Shown here in pieces: positions 8,491 through 16,829 of a stretch of 64,000 nt of DNA. Both the position numbers and the translations under genes were made by a program. Position 1 is the stretch's first letter, and each line of letters starts with the position of its first letter. Location of the stretch: positions 62,001 to 126,000 of the forward strand of contig NZ_JAZHFT010000003.1 of NCBI RefSeq assembly GCF_036541425.1, given 5' to 3'. The DNA is from Consotaella aegiceratis. GTDB lineage: Bacteria; Pseudomonadota; Alphaproteobacteria; Rhizobiales; Rhizobiaceae. Under the pieces are notes generated by a model. It was not told where the DNA came from, searched no databases, and saw only the letters and a program-made list of their open reading frames with translations.

Positions 8491-9300
8491 ATGCCCGCCA
8501 AGAGGAACATCTTCAAGCAGGTCCTCGCAGCCAAGCGTCCGCAGATCGGCCTTTGGGTGGCACTGGCCAATGCCTATACCGCCGAAATTTGCGGCGGAGC
8601 GGGCTTCGATTGGCTGCTGATCGACGGCGAGCATGCGCCCAACGACATCCCGTTGCTGACCGCGCAATTGCAGGCTCTCGCCGCGTCGCCGTCCCATGTG
8701 GTCGTCCGCCTGCCGATCGGCGAAACGTGGCTGGTCAAGCAGGTGCTCGACATCGGCGCCGAGACCCTGCTCGTGCCGATGGTGGAATCGGGCGAGCAGG
8801 CGCACGAACTGGTGCGCGCCACGCGCTATCCGCCGCAAGGGGTGCGTGGCGTTGGCGCGGCACTGGCGCGAGCCTCCGCGTTCAACCGCACGGCCGATTA
8901 TCTAACGACGGCCAACGACGAGATCTGCCTGCTGCTGCAGGTCGAGAGCCGGGCCGGCGTGGCGGCACTCGATGTCATCGCGGCGACCGAGGGTGTCGAC
9001 GGCGTCTTCATCGGACCGGCCGATCTGGCCGCCGACATGGGCTTTCTCGGCCAGCCCGGCGCGTCGGCGGTGCAGGAGGCGGTCGAGAGCGCGATCGCGC
9101 GCATCCAGTCCCACGGCAAAGCCGCCGGCATTCTGACCGCAGACCCGGAGCTCGCACGGCGCTATCTCGATCTTGGCGCGACCTTCGTGGCGGTGGGCAG
9201 CGACGTCGGTCTGCTTGTCGGGGCGAGCTCGCGTCTGGCGGCCGATTTTCGCGCCGATAGCCGACGGGAGACGACGGAGGAGGGCGGTCAGGTCTATTGA
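8491..9300 (+). CDS. hpaI: HpcH/HpaI-family class II pyruvate aldolase
   Basis: A 269-residue TIM-barrel aldolase. Visible family features are GFDWLLIDGEHAPND near residue 35, LVPMVESGEQA, the metal-ligand Glu in LLQVESRAG and the metal-ligand Asp in FIGPADLAADMG. It splits a 4-hydroxy-2-oxo-dicarboxylate to pyruvate and an aldehyde (succinate semialdehyde for HpaI). It is the last gene of the ring-cleavage operon, starting 7 bp after hpaH. Members are promiscuous for the acceptor aldehyde, so the pathway end product is an inference from the upstream enzymes. Confidence 0.88.
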   Translation: MPAKRNIFKQVLAAKRPQIGLWVALANAYTAEICGGAGFDWLLIDGEHAPNDIPLLTAQLQALAASPSHVVVRLPIGETWLVKQVLDIGAETLLVPMVESGEQAHELVRATRYPPQGVRGVGAALARASAFNRTADYLTTANDEICLLLQVESRAGVAALDVIAATEGVDGVFIGPADLAADMGFLGQPGASAVQEAVESAIARIQSHGKAAGILTADPELARRYLDLGATFVAVGSDVGLLVGASSRLAADFRADSRRETTEEGGQVY

Positions 9301-9317
9301 AGGGACTTGCCCAACGT

Positions 9318-9333
9318 AATTTCATCCGAAATT
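9318..9333. promoter_or_regulatory. Inverted repeat AATTTC-ATCC-GAAATT
   Basis: Perfect 6-bp arms with a 4-bp spacer, just after the aldolase stop. It may be a transcription-factor site or a weak stem. No T-run follows, so it is not called a terminator. Confidence 0.3.
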
Positions 9334-9437
9334 CGGTCAATTCCTTCCGGATATCGGTTTCGAAGACGCCCGGTCGCCGCGTGGGCTTAACGTGGCTCCA
9401 ATCCAGTCCAGGGGACGTCCTGCAGGCGATTGCCGAC

Positions 9438-9483
9438 AAAGCGGGAGGCTTCACATCGATAAAGCGGGAGGCTTCACATCGAT
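9438..9483. repeat. Perfect 23-bp tandem duplication
   Basis: The unit AAAGCGGGAGGCTTCACATC plus GAT occurs at 9438-9460 and again, without spacer, at 9461-9483. It lies between the convergent aldolase and DUF3500 genes. Two exact copies suggest a recent slippage duplication. Confidence 0.9.
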
Positions 9484-9522
9484 ATTGTCCTCGATGCATC
9501 GGGAAACCTTGCCTGCCCCGCT

Positions 9523-10755
9523 TCACCGCCCCCGCTTCTCATGCAGCCGCAGCAGCGCTTTGCCGTAGTCGTTACCGTTCGGAATGCGGGTGATCGTGTG
9601 GATATGGAACTTCGCCGGTTCCTTGTTCGATAGCCACATGCCGCTGTGATGGTCGAATTCGATCATGATCACCGGGCTCTGGATCCGAAAATAGAACGGA
9701 TCGTCGTCGCTGCAGCCGCCGATCCAACTCCACCACGTCTCGTCGAGATGGCTCTCGATCTGCTCCATTCGCGCCGCGCGCGGCGCGTCGGGCCAATGCT
9801 CCAGGAAGGTCTCGATGCATTCGAGCAGTTTGTCGCGCTGCTCGGCGCTGAATTCGGACGCACGAACGCCTTCGAGCGGTACAATCCGATTGTCCTGGAA
9901 GGCGCCGCCGAAGTGGCGCTGGTCGGCGAAATTGAAACGCTCCGGCGGCATCGCCGGATCCTCCATCCGCTTGTAGACGGTGGCGCGCTCCCGCATCTCC
10001 TCGGGCAGGGACTGCATCAGCTCAAGCCCAAGCCGTTCTTCCTCGGTGAAGAGAGTGAATGCATTGCCGTCGCCGCGATCGATGACGTTGGGCTCGACCC
10101 CCATGAAGGTCGGCGAGATCACCATCTGGCGCCCGAGGACGAAGCAGTTGAACGCCGCGTGGTGGCCGTACAGGCTCCAGCCCCACGGTTCGGTCGCGGA
10201 GGGCTCGCCGAACATCAGGACGTGGTAGCTCCACTGGTTCATGATGTGGCGGCAGTCGTAGATCTCGCCGAGATAGAGGTTGGCCGACAGAAGCCGGAGA
10301 ACCTTTTCGTAGCCTCTTGAGCTGGCACAGCTGCGCAGCAATGCCAGGAAGGCATCGCGCGTGGGCTCGGACGTGTCCTCCAGCCGTATTCCGTTGTCGT
10401 TGAAGACGATCTCGGGATTGTACCAGGCGCGCCATTCCTCGGCATCGATCGCGTAGCTCATCCTGGCGCGCTGGGCGTCGTCCAGGGTCTCCAGCATCGC
10501 CTGCGCGGCGCGCACCGCGGGCTCGACATCGAAACCTTCGTCGCCAAGCTCAAACAGCCCTTCCTGGAACTTGCCGTCCGGCGTGATGCCACGGAACGGC
10601 TCGGCCAGCCGACGCTGCCATTCGGCGACGAGCGCCTTGGCATGCGACGTCTCACGCAGCTCCTTGGAATAGGCATACCGGTCGGCTTGCCGCGCCAATG
10701 CGATCCGCGGTGTTTCGGGCGGGAAGATGAAATCGCGAAAATCGTCATTGCTCAT
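9523..10755 (-). CDS. DUF3500 domain-containing protein
   Basis: A 410-residue protein matching the DUF3500 family from memory. It has a His- and Trp-rich C-terminal half (for example FGGAFQDNRIVPLEG, then ESHLDETWWSWIGG, FYFRIQSPVIMIEFDHHSG and KFHIHTITRIPNG), suggesting a metal or small-molecule pocket. No signal peptide is evident. The start at 10755 is chosen because AGGAGGAGGA lies 5 bp upstream; an ATG-like codon at 10773 is weaker. Function is unknown, but such genes recur beside aromatic or amide catabolic genes. It diverges from the GntR regulator across an AT-rich palindrome. Confidence 0.75.
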   Translation of the reverse strand: MSNDDFRDFIFPPETPRIALARQADRYAYSKELRETSHAKALVAEWQRRLAEPFRGITPDGKFQEGLFELGDEGFDVEPAVRAAQAMLETLDDAQRARMSYAIDAEEWRAWYNPEIVFNDNGIRLEDTSEPTRDAFLALLRSCASSRGYEKVLRLLSANLYLGEIYDCRHIMNQWSYHVLMFGEPSATEPWGWSLYGHHAAFNCFVLGRQMVISPTFMGVEPNVIDRGDGNAFTLFTEEERLGLELMQSLPEEMRERATVYKRMEDPAMPPERFNFADQRHFGGAFQDNRIVPLEGVRASEFSAEQRDKLLECIETFLEHWPDAPRAARMEQIESHLDETWWSWIGGCSDDDPFYFRIQSPVIMIEFDHHSGMWLSNKEPAKFHIHTITRIPNGNDYGKALLRLHEKRGR

Positions 10756-10858
10756 GGGGTTCCTCCTCCTCAACGCTCCGCCGAATGGTGGAAGCGGCCC
10801 GCATCGGCGAAAGCCGCAGGGTGGCTTTGTCGGCCGAGCGCAAAATTCGCAGGCACCA

Positions 10859-10878
10859 TAGAAAATATATTTTTTCTA
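10859..10878. promoter_or_regulatory. AT-rich near-palindrome, operator candidate
   Basis: TAGAAAATATATTTTTTCTA is an inverted repeat with outer arms TAGAAAA/TTTTCTA-like and mismatches only near the centre. It is strikingly AT-rich in GC-rich DNA and lies midway in the divergent DUF3500/GntR region. FCD-type GntR regulators often bind such sites to control themselves and the divergent gene; binding here is inferred. Confidence 0.45.
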
Positions 10879-10909
10879 GTAAATATCTTTTCCGATGCTT
10901 TATCTGTTT

Positions 10910-10915
10910 TATAAT
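10910..10915 (+). promoter_or_regulatory. Candidate -10 box for the gntR-iclR operon
   Basis: A perfect TATAAT on the + strand, 25 bp before the GntR start codon. No good -35 is seen at 16-18 bp spacing, so activity may need an activator. The predicted leader would be very short. Confidence 0.35.
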
Positions 10916-10939
10916 GGGAGGCATTGGAGGAGAGGTCGC

Positions 10940-11662
10940 ATGGCGGCAGCCAGCAGAACAGCCGAAGTCTACGGCGCGCTGAAGCAGGAGCTTCTCGACA
11001 GCGTTCATGCGCCCGGAAGCAAGCTCGGCATCGATCAACTGGCCGAGCGGTTCAAGGTCAGCGCCGGGGCGGTGCGTGAAGCGTTGTCGCGACTGACGTC
11101 GGATTGGCTGGTGATTGCCCAGCCGCAGCGCGGATTCGTGGTGGCTCCGATATCGGCTCGGGATCTCATCGATATCACCGCAGTGCGCGTCGAGATCGAG
11201 ATCCGGTGCCTCAGACGATCGATCGAGCTGGGCACGCTCGAGTGGGAGGCCCAACTGCTGGGGGCCTGGCATCAGCTGTCGCGCACGCGCCCGGCCTACG
11301 ACGGCAAACCGGATCCCGAGTGGGCGCGTCTTCATGCGGGCTTTCACGACAATCTCGTCGCGGCGTGCGACAGCGTCTGGTGGCTGCGCCTGCGCGAGCA
11401 GCTCTACACGCAGGCCGAGCGCTACCGCCGGATGATCCTGCCGCAGGCCCGGGTCGAACGCGATATCGATGCCGAGCACCGCGCCATTCTCGATTTCGCC
11501 CTCGCGCACGAGGTCGAGCGCGCCGCCCGCGCGCTGAGCGATCACATGCAACTGACGACCGAGATCCTGCTGAATTCGGGCGTGCTGGGGCCGGCCTCGG
11601 CGCCGCAGGAGATGCTCGGACCGGGCTCGGCGATACGGAAACTTGTGGAGGAAAAGCAATGA
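10940..11662 (+). CDS. GntR-family transcriptional regulator, FCD (FadR) subfamily
   Basis: A 240-residue regulator. The winged HTH covers about residues 10-75 (GIDQLAERFKVSAGAVREAL is the recognition part). An all-helical FCD domain follows, with the metal/effector residues expected in ARLHAGFHDNLVAACD, EQLYTQAERYRRM and EHRAILDFALAHEVERA. The start is the ATG at 10940, preceded by GGAGGAGAGG. FCD regulators usually repress catabolic genes and respond to organic acids. Its last codon overlaps the IclR start (ATGA), so both regulators are co-translated. Confidence 0.88.
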   Translation: MAAASRTAEVYGALKQELLDSVHAPGSKLGIDQLAERFKVSAGAVREALSRLTSDWLVIAQPQRGFVVAPISARDLIDITAVRVEIEIRCLRRSIELGTLEWEAQLLGAWHQLSRTRPAYDGKPDPEWARLHAGFHDNLVAACDSVWWLRLREQLYTQAERYRRMILPQARVERDIDAEHRAILDFALAHEVERAARALSDHMQLTTEILLNSGVLGPASAPQEMLGPGSAIRKLVEEKQ

Positions 11663-12486
11663 CCGGTACAGTTTCGATCGAACAGTCGGCGATCGGTTGC
11701 CGCTCGCGCAGCCACCAGGAAACCGGCGCGCAGTGCATCCACCGTTCGCTGGGCGTGATGCGATTGCTCGCCGGCAGCTCGCCGGACGGTGTCAAGCTCG
11801 TCGACATCGCCGCCTCGCTCGAACTCTCGCATCCCACCGCCCACCGCATCCTGAAAGCGTTGGAGGAAGAGGGCGTGGTCGAACGCGTTCGCGGCTCGCG
11901 CCGCTATACGGTCGGCGCCGAGGTGGCCTGGCTCGGCCTTGCGGCGGCCAACCGGTTTCCGATCAATGCGGTTGCCGCACCGGCCCTCGAACGGCTGTCG
12001 GAGGTCGTGGGCGATTCCGTCTTTCTGGCGGTGCAGAGCCGCAACGATTCCATCTACGCGGATCGGCGCTTCGGGTCCTATCCGGTGCAGACGACCACGC
12101 TGCCCGTTGGGGCTCGCCGGCCCATGGGGATCAGCGTGGCGGGCCGGACCATGATGGCCTTTCTGCCCGAGCGCAAAAGGGATGCCGTGCTCGGCGACAA
12201 CCGGCAGCGCTACGAGAGTTACGGCTGCACTGCCGAGATGATCCTGGATGGAGCCCGGCAGGCCCGCAGCAGCGGATATCTCTATGCGGCAAGCGTCACC
12301 GCGCCCCACAAGCGCGTCGTTTCCGTTCCCGTGCTCGACATGGTCGGCGCGCCGGTGGCAGCGATCAGCGTGATCGCCTCGCACAATCGCCTGCCGGAGG
12401 AGCGCCTGTCGCGGCTGCTTCCGCTGTTGCGGTCGGCCGCTCGCGAGATTTCACAGAGCCTGACCGAAAGGGCGAAGGCGGCCTGA
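11659..12486 (+). CDS. IclR-family transcriptional regulator
   Basis: A 275-residue regulator. The HTH is at about residues 25-90 (GVKLVDIAASLELSHPTAHR, then ILKALEEEGVVER). The effector-binding GAF-like domain follows from about residue 110 to the end (VQSRNDSIYADRRFGSYPV and GISVAGRTMMAFLPE). It starts at the ATG overlapping the GntR stop. IclR proteins control aromatic catabolism in many proteobacteria, and this one is the leading candidate to bind the four 13-bp palindromes in the island. Direction of control (repression or activation) cannot be told from the sequence. Confidence 0.88.
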   Translation: MTGTVSIEQSAIGCRSRSHQETGAQCIHRSLGVMRLLAGSSPDGVKLVDIAASLELSHPTAHRILKALEEEGVVERVRGSRRYTVGAEVAWLGLAAANRFPINAVAAPALERLSEVVGDSVFLAVQSRNDSIYADRRFGSYPVQTTTLPVGARRPMGISVAGRTMMAFLPERKRDAVLGDNRQRYESYGCTAEMILDGARQARSSGYLYAASVTAPHKRVVSVPVLDMVGAPVAAISVIASHNRLPEERLSRLLPLLRSAAREISQSLTERAKAA

Positions 12487-12522
12487 ACCGGCCCATACCG
12501 AGGTCGCCGGGATCCGCCACTT

Positions 12523-12535
12523 TTCGCCATGTGAA
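12523..12535 (+). promoter_or_regulatory. Shared palindromic operator candidate, site C
   Basis: TTCGCCATGTGAA followed by CAAA, one mismatch (C for A at position 6) to TYCRYAWTRYGAA. It lies 98 bp upstream of the dienelactone hydrolase start and just after the iclR stop. Confidence 0.5.
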
Positions 12536-12632
12536 CAAAACGCCTCTCCTTGCTTGCGCCAACCCGGCCCCGCCGGAATGGTCTTGCTCATCGCATCAGG
12601 CCGATCAGCCAGGCCGGAAGCGGAGAGGAACG

Positions 12633-13364
12633 ATGCCGCAAGTCGAACGCCGTGATGTCGAATACACCCATGAGGGCATCCGTATGCTCGGGGTGTTCTG
12701 TTCATCGGCAGGCGGCGCGCCGGACAAGCGACCGGGCGTTTTCGTCGTGCATGGGGCGCATGGGCTCGGGACGCATACGCTGTCCTGCGCCGAGCGGATC
12801 GCGGCGCTCGGCTATGCCGTTCTGGCGGTCGATCTGTGGGGCGATCGCCGCCTGCTGACCGATCCCTCCGAGATCGGGCCGACGCTCTGCCGCTTCGTCG
12901 ACGACCGGGCGATGTGGATGGGACGGCTGAACGCCGCCCACGCCGCTCTGGCGGCCCAGCCGGAGGTCGATGCCGGTCGGATCGGTGCCGTCGGCTATTG
13001 CTTCGGCGGCACCTCGGTTCTGGAGTTCATCCGCACCGGCCACAGGCTTGCCGGAGCCGTCAGCTTCCACGGCGGCCTCGACATGGTGGCCGACGACTGG
13101 TCGGCCGCCAAGGCCGGCGGGAAGGCGCTGATCCTGAGCGGGGCCGACGATCCCATGGCGAAGCCCGGCGACCTCGCCCGGCTGCAACCGGTGATGACCG
13201 AGGCCGGCATCGACTGGGAAGTCGACCTCTACAGCCACACCAAGCACGCCTTTACCGAGCCGGATCGGCCGAATGCGCCGCCGTTCACCGCCTACAACGA
13301 ACGGGCCGACCGCCGCTCATGGCAGGCCACGCGCGGCTTTTTCGAAGACGTTTTCGCCGATTGA
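12633..13364 (+). CDS. Dienelactone hydrolase family protein
   Basis: A 243-residue alpha/beta hydrolase. The nucleophile is Cys123 in GYCFGG, as in dienelactone hydrolases, with the acid in LSGADDPM and the His in YSHTKHAF. The start is the ATG at 12633, with GGAGAGGAA upstream. It would hydrolyse a lactone or ester arising in ring degradation. It is the first gene of a second operon (hydrolase, SDR, DUF4440, FAHD) that follows palindrome site C, so it is probably co-regulated with the ring-cleavage operon. Confidence 0.87.
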   Translation: MPQVERRDVEYTHEGIRMLGVFCSSAGGAPDKRPGVFVVHGAHGLGTHTLSCAERIAALGYAVLAVDLWGDRRLLTDPSEIGPTLCRFVDDRAMWMGRLNAAHAALAAQPEVDAGRIGAVGYCFGGTSVLEFIRTGHRLAGAVSFHGGLDMVADDWSAAKAGGKALILSGADDPMAKPGDLARLQPVMTEAGIDWEVDLYSHTKHAFTEPDRPNAPPFTAYNERADRRSWQATRGFFEDVFAD

Positions 13365-13424
13365 GATCGAGCCGCGCGGCCGGGCGCCCGCGCTCGGCCT
13401 TCGCCGTAGAGACGGGAGACATGG

Positions 13425-14207
13425 ATGGAACTCGGGATTGCCGACCGCAGCGCCTTCGTCTGCGCGTCCTCGCAAGGGCTGGGCCTGGCTTGTGCTCGCT
13501 CCCTGGCGCGGGAAGGAGTTTCGGTCACGCTCAACGGCCGCGACGCGGAGAAGCTCGCGGCGATCGCGGAGAGCTTGCGAAAGGACGTTCCCGGCGCGGC
13601 GGTCGATTGCGTGGCGGCCGATTTGACGAGCCGCGAAGGCCGCGCGGCGATCCTCGAGGCGAAGCCCGATATCGACATTCTCGTCACCAACAACGCCGGC
13701 CCACCCCCGGGCGCCCTCGACGACTGGGACGAGGCGGCGCTGATCGGCGCGATCAACGCCAACATGCTGCCCGCCGTGCAACTGATGCGCGCCTATATCC
13801 CCGGCATGCGCCAGCGCGGCTTCGGGCGCATCGTCAATATCACCTCGGCCATGGTGAAGTCGCCGCATTACATGATGGGCCTGTCGACCTCTGCGCGCGC
13901 CGCCCTTACGGCCATCTCCAAGGCGATCAGTCGCGAGGTCGTGGCCGACAACGTCACCATCAACAACCTTCTGCCCGAACGCATCGACACGCCGCGCCAG
14001 GAATTCATGGTCAAGCGGAAGATGGATGAGATGGGCATCAGCCGCGAGGAAGCCCGGCGCATCACCGCCGAGAGTATCGCCGCCAAGCGCATGGGACGCC
14101 CGGAAGAGTTCGGCGACGCCTGCGCCTACCTGTGCAGCGCCCAGGCCTCGTTCATCTCGGGCCAGAACCTGCAACTGGACGGCGGCTCCTATGACGGGCT
14201 GATCTGA
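13425..14207 (+). CDS. SDR family oxidoreductase with non-canonical active site
   Basis: A 260-residue Rossmann-fold protein. The cofactor motif reads ASSQGLGLA near residue 14, and the NNAG motif is VTNNAGPPPG. The catalytic Ser is kept in NITSAMVKS, but the YxxxK signature is replaced: the aligned segment STSARAAL has Ser154 for Tyr and Arg158 for Lys. A subgroup of SDRs similar to this lacks the Tyr/Lys pair, so it may use another proton donor or be a binding protein. The C-terminal end is typical (LQLDGGSYDGLI). It sits within the hydrolase/FAHD operon; its substrate is unknown. Confidence 0.82.
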   Translation: MELGIADRSAFVCASSQGLGLACARSLAREGVSVTLNGRDAEKLAAIAESLRKDVPGAAVDCVAADLTSREGRAAILEAKPDIDILVTNNAGPPPGALDDWDEAALIGAINANMLPAVQLMRAYIPGMRQRGFGRIVNITSAMVKSPHYMMGLSTSARAALTAISKAISREVVADNVTINNLLPERIDTPRQEFMVKRKMDEMGISREEARRITAESIAAKRMGRPEEFGDACAYLCSAQASFISGQNLQLDGGSYDGLI

Positions 14208-14274
14208 CGGCACGAAAGACGGCACGAAAGAAGAGCAAAGCGCGTCGATCGAACGCGTGTGAACGGGAGGCTCC

Positions 14275-14667
14275 ATGGCTGAGGCAAGCGATCTCAGGAG
14301 CGAGGTCGAAGCGGCGGAAGCGGAACGGCAGCGCGCGCTGATCGCGGCGGACATTCCCGCCCTCGACCGGCTTCTCGCCGACAACCTGATCCACGTGCAT
14401 TCGACGGCGATGGTCCACACGAAGGTGGAATTCCTGGCGCATGTCGAGCGGATGGGAGGATTCATCGCCATCGAGCGCGGTCCCGTCGACATCCGCATCG
14501 AAGGCGATTTCGCCGTCGTCACCGGTCCGGCGATCCACCGCGTGCGTTCGCCCCAGACCGGCGAGGAGGTGGCGCTCGACGGCTTTTCGACCGTGATCTT
14601 CCGCCGCGGCGAGGGGCGCTGGCAGATCATGCTTTCGCAGATGACCCTGTCCCGCCCCCGGCACTGA
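14275..14667 (+). CDS. DUF4440 / SnoaL-like (NTF2 fold) protein
   Basis: A 130-residue NTF2-like protein: an N-terminal helix rich in Glu/Ala, then ADNLIHVHSTAMVHTKVEFL and the strand pattern typical of DUF4440 (GFSTVIFRRGEGRWQIMLSQM). The fold often serves isomerases, dehydratases or binding proteins. CGGGAGG stands upstream of the ATG. In this operon an isomerase-like role on a pathway intermediate is possible, since no HpaF-type isomerase is seen, but this is speculation. Confidence 0.75.
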   Translation: MAEASDLRSEVEAAEAERQRALIAADIPALDRLLADNLIHVHSTAMVHTKVEFLAHVERMGGFIAIERGPVDIRIEGDFAVVTGPAIHRVRSPQTGEEVALDGFSTVIFRRGEGRWQIMLSQMTLSRPRH

Positions 14668-14734
14668 CCGTCTTCGCTTCCCGGGTGCCGAAGACCGGAC
14701 GCCCGCCCCCGCTTCAGCAAGGACCTCGAAAGCA

Positions 14735-15583
14735 ATGAAACTCGCCCGCTTCACGGAAGACTGCCGCACGCGCATCGGAAAGGTCGTCGGAGACCAGATG
14801 ATCGACCTGTCCGGCGTGGAGGGAGTCGGCCAATCGATGCGTCGTCTGATCGCCGATCTGCCCACCCTGCGCCCGGCGCTGGAAGCCGCCAACGGGCCGG
14901 CCTATCCGCTGGACGCCGTGCGGCTCGAACTGCCGATCGCCGATCCGCAGAAGGTTCTTGCCATCGGTATGAACTACGCCAAGCACGCCGAGGAGGCGCG
15001 CGCCGCCGGCATTCCGATCCCGACCAGCCAGATGTGGTTCAACAAGCAGGTTTCCTGCCTCACCGGCCCGTTCGATCCGGTGGTGAAGCCCGAGGCCTCC
15101 GAAAAGGTCGACTACGAGATCGAACTCGGGGTCGTCATCGGCACGCGCTGCCGCCACGTGAAGGCGGCCGAGGCACGCTCGGTCATCGCCGGCTATCTCA
15201 TCGTCAACGACGTCTCTGCCCGCGACTGGCTGCCCAAGTCGCCGACCTTCACGCTGGGCAAGTCCTTCGATACGCACGGACCGATCGGCCCCTGGCTGAC
15301 GACGGACGACGAGATCGGCGATCCGCTCGACCTCGACATGATTCTCACGGTCAACGGCGAGGAGCGCCAGCATGCGCGCACCAACGACATGATCTACGAC
15401 ATCTATGCCCAGATCGAGTATCTGACGACGGTGATGACGCTGGAGCCGGGTGATGTTCTCGCCACCGGCACGCCGTCGGGCATCGGCGCGCCGACCGGGC
15501 GCTTCCTGAAGCCCGGCGACGTCATGCGGCTCGAGATCGAAGGGCTCGGCGCGATCGAGAACCCGGTCGTCGTGGAGCCATGA
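14735..15583 (+). CDS. Fumarylacetoacetate hydrolase family protein
   Basis: A 282-residue FAHD enzyme. Residues 1-70 form the N-terminal cap and the C-terminal domain carries the motifs: IGMNYAKHAEEA, VDYEIELGVVIG (metal acids), VNDVSARDW and LGKSFDTHGPIGPW, ending in the GTPSGIGAP loop. This pattern is typical of fumarylpyruvate/acylpyruvate hydrolases and 2-hydroxyhepta-2,4-diene-1,7-dioate isomerases. Last gene of the second catabolic operon; it may complement the single-domain FAHD at 6805-7680. Confidence 0.85.
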   Translation: MKLARFTEDCRTRIGKVVGDQMIDLSGVEGVGQSMRRLIADLPTLRPALEAANGPAYPLDAVRLELPIADPQKVLAIGMNYAKHAEEARAAGIPIPTSQMWFNKQVSCLTGPFDPVVKPEASEKVDYEIELGVVIGTRCRHVKAAEARSVIAGYLIVNDVSARDWLPKSPTFTLGKSFDTHGPIGPWLTTDDEIGDPLDLDMILTVNGEERQHARTNDMIYDIYAQIEYLTTVMTLEPGDVLATGTPSGIGAPTGRFLKPGDVMRLEIEGLGAIENPVVVEP

Positions 15584-15640
15584 ACCGCCGCCTGGCACCG
15601 GGATGTCTCTTTGCGCAGGCCTGGTCAGACGGCTCGTCAG

Positions 15641-15653
15641 TCCGCATTGTGAA
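15641..15653 (+). promoter_or_regulatory. Shared palindromic operator candidate, site D
   Basis: TCCGCATTGTGAA followed by AGTTT, a full fit to TYCRYAWTRYGAA. It lies 104 bp upstream of the TRAP substrate-binding protein gene and links the transporter to the ring-cleavage operon. Confidence 0.5.
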
Positions 15654-15756
15654 AGTTTGGCGAGAGGCGGCTTGTTTCCGTCCGGACGGTAGCCGAGGGT
15701 GCACCGATGTTTGACTCGGCCGGTATCCATGGCTGAATTCAACAAGGGAGGAAGGA

Positions 15757-16785
15757 ATGAACCTGCTTCGAACGGTCGTCGCCGCGGCATCGCTGGCGGT
15801 CGCTGCACCCACGGTGGCATCCGCGCAAACCGAGTTGATCTTCAATGCCTATCTGCCGCCCTTCGACGAAATGTACCAGTCGACGATCAAGGGCTTGGCA
15901 GCGGCGATCGAGAAGGAATCCGGCGGCGACATCACGGTCACCATACCCGACAGCACGCTGGCACCCTCCGACCGCCAGTACGAGATGGTGCGCGACGGTA
16001 TCGCCGATATGGCATTGGTGTCGTCGGGGGCCGTGCCGCAACTGGTGACGCTGAACCGGATCGCCGATCTGCCGTTCAATTCGCCGAGCGCGCGGGCCGC
16101 CTCCATCGCACTCTGGGAAACCTATAACAAGTATTTCAAGGAATTCGACGAACTGAAAGGCGTGAAGGTGCTGTCGATGCACGTCCTGCCTGGCCGCCAG
16201 ATCCTTTCCGTCAGCGGCGTCCAGGTGCACAACCCGAGCGAACTCGAAGGGGTCAAGCTCTGGTCGCCGCCGGGCGCCCTTTTCGAAACGGCCGAGCAGA
16301 TGGGCGCGGTGCCGATCAACACCGAGTTCACCGATCTCCAGGAATATGTGACCAAGGGCAATGTCGACGCCATCATCATGACCCCGGGCTCGGCCAACGG
16401 CGCACGTGTCTTGGAGAACGTCACCAGCTATACCGAGATCCCGGGCGGCCTCGGGTCGTTGTCCTTCGCGGTCTTCATCTCGCAGGAACGCTGGGACGAG
16501 CTCAGCAAGGAGGATCAGCAAGCGATCCAGCGCGCCGTGGACGGCCAGCCGGAACGCAGCGGAGCCTCGTCCGACGCCAATGAAGCAAAGGTGGACGACA
16601 TCGTCGCGAAGATCACCGCCATCGTCCCGGACGGCGATGATCTGCAGGCGTTCAAGGACGTCCTGAATCAGCGCGTCGAGGCGTGGAAGGAAAAGGCCGC
16701 CGCCAAGGGGCTGGAAAACCCCGACGAGGTTCTGGACTTCTACCGTCAGGAGCTCGACCGCGAAACGCAGACCGCCGCCGACTGA
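15757..16785 (+). CDS. TRAP transporter substrate-binding protein (DctP family)
   Basis: A 342-residue periplasmic binding protein with a Sec signal peptide (about residues 1-25, ending VASAQT). The DctP fold is seen in the middle (MHVLPGRQILSVSG with the ligand-carboxylate Arg region, then LEGVKLWSPPGALFETAEQM). GGGAGGAAGGA precedes the ATG. It captures a carboxylate-bearing solute and delivers it to the DctQ/DctM membrane unit downstream. The location next to the catabolic operons suggests that it imports their aromatic or carboxylic substrate. Confidence 0.88.
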   Translation: MNLLRTVVAAASLAVAAPTVASAQTELIFNAYLPPFDEMYQSTIKGLAAAIEKESGGDITVTIPDSTLAPSDRQYEMVRDGIADMALVSSGAVPQLVTLNRIADLPFNSPSARAASIALWETYNKYFKEFDELKGVKVLSMHVLPGRQILSVSGVQVHNPSELEGVKLWSPPGALFETAEQMGAVPINTEFTDLQEYVTKGNVDAIIMTPGSANGARVLENVTSYTEIPGGLGSLSFAVFISQERWDELSKEDQQAIQRAVDGQPERSGASSDANEAKVDDIVAKITAIVPDGDDLQAFKDVLNQRVEAWKEKAAAKGLENPDEVLDFYRQELDRETQTAAD

Positions 16786-16805
16786 TCGCGGCGGCGTGTT
16801 CCGTT

Positions 16806-16829
16806 CCCCTGCGCGGACCAGCGCAGGGG
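16806..16829 (+). promoter_or_regulatory. Intergenic hairpin between dctP-like and dctQ-like genes
   Basis: CCCCTGCGC and GCGCAGGGG form a perfect 9-bp stem with a 6-nt loop, just after the binding-protein gene. No T-run follows. Such hairpins often protect the upstream mRNA and lower expression of the membrane genes, matching the need for excess binding protein. Confidence 0.55.
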
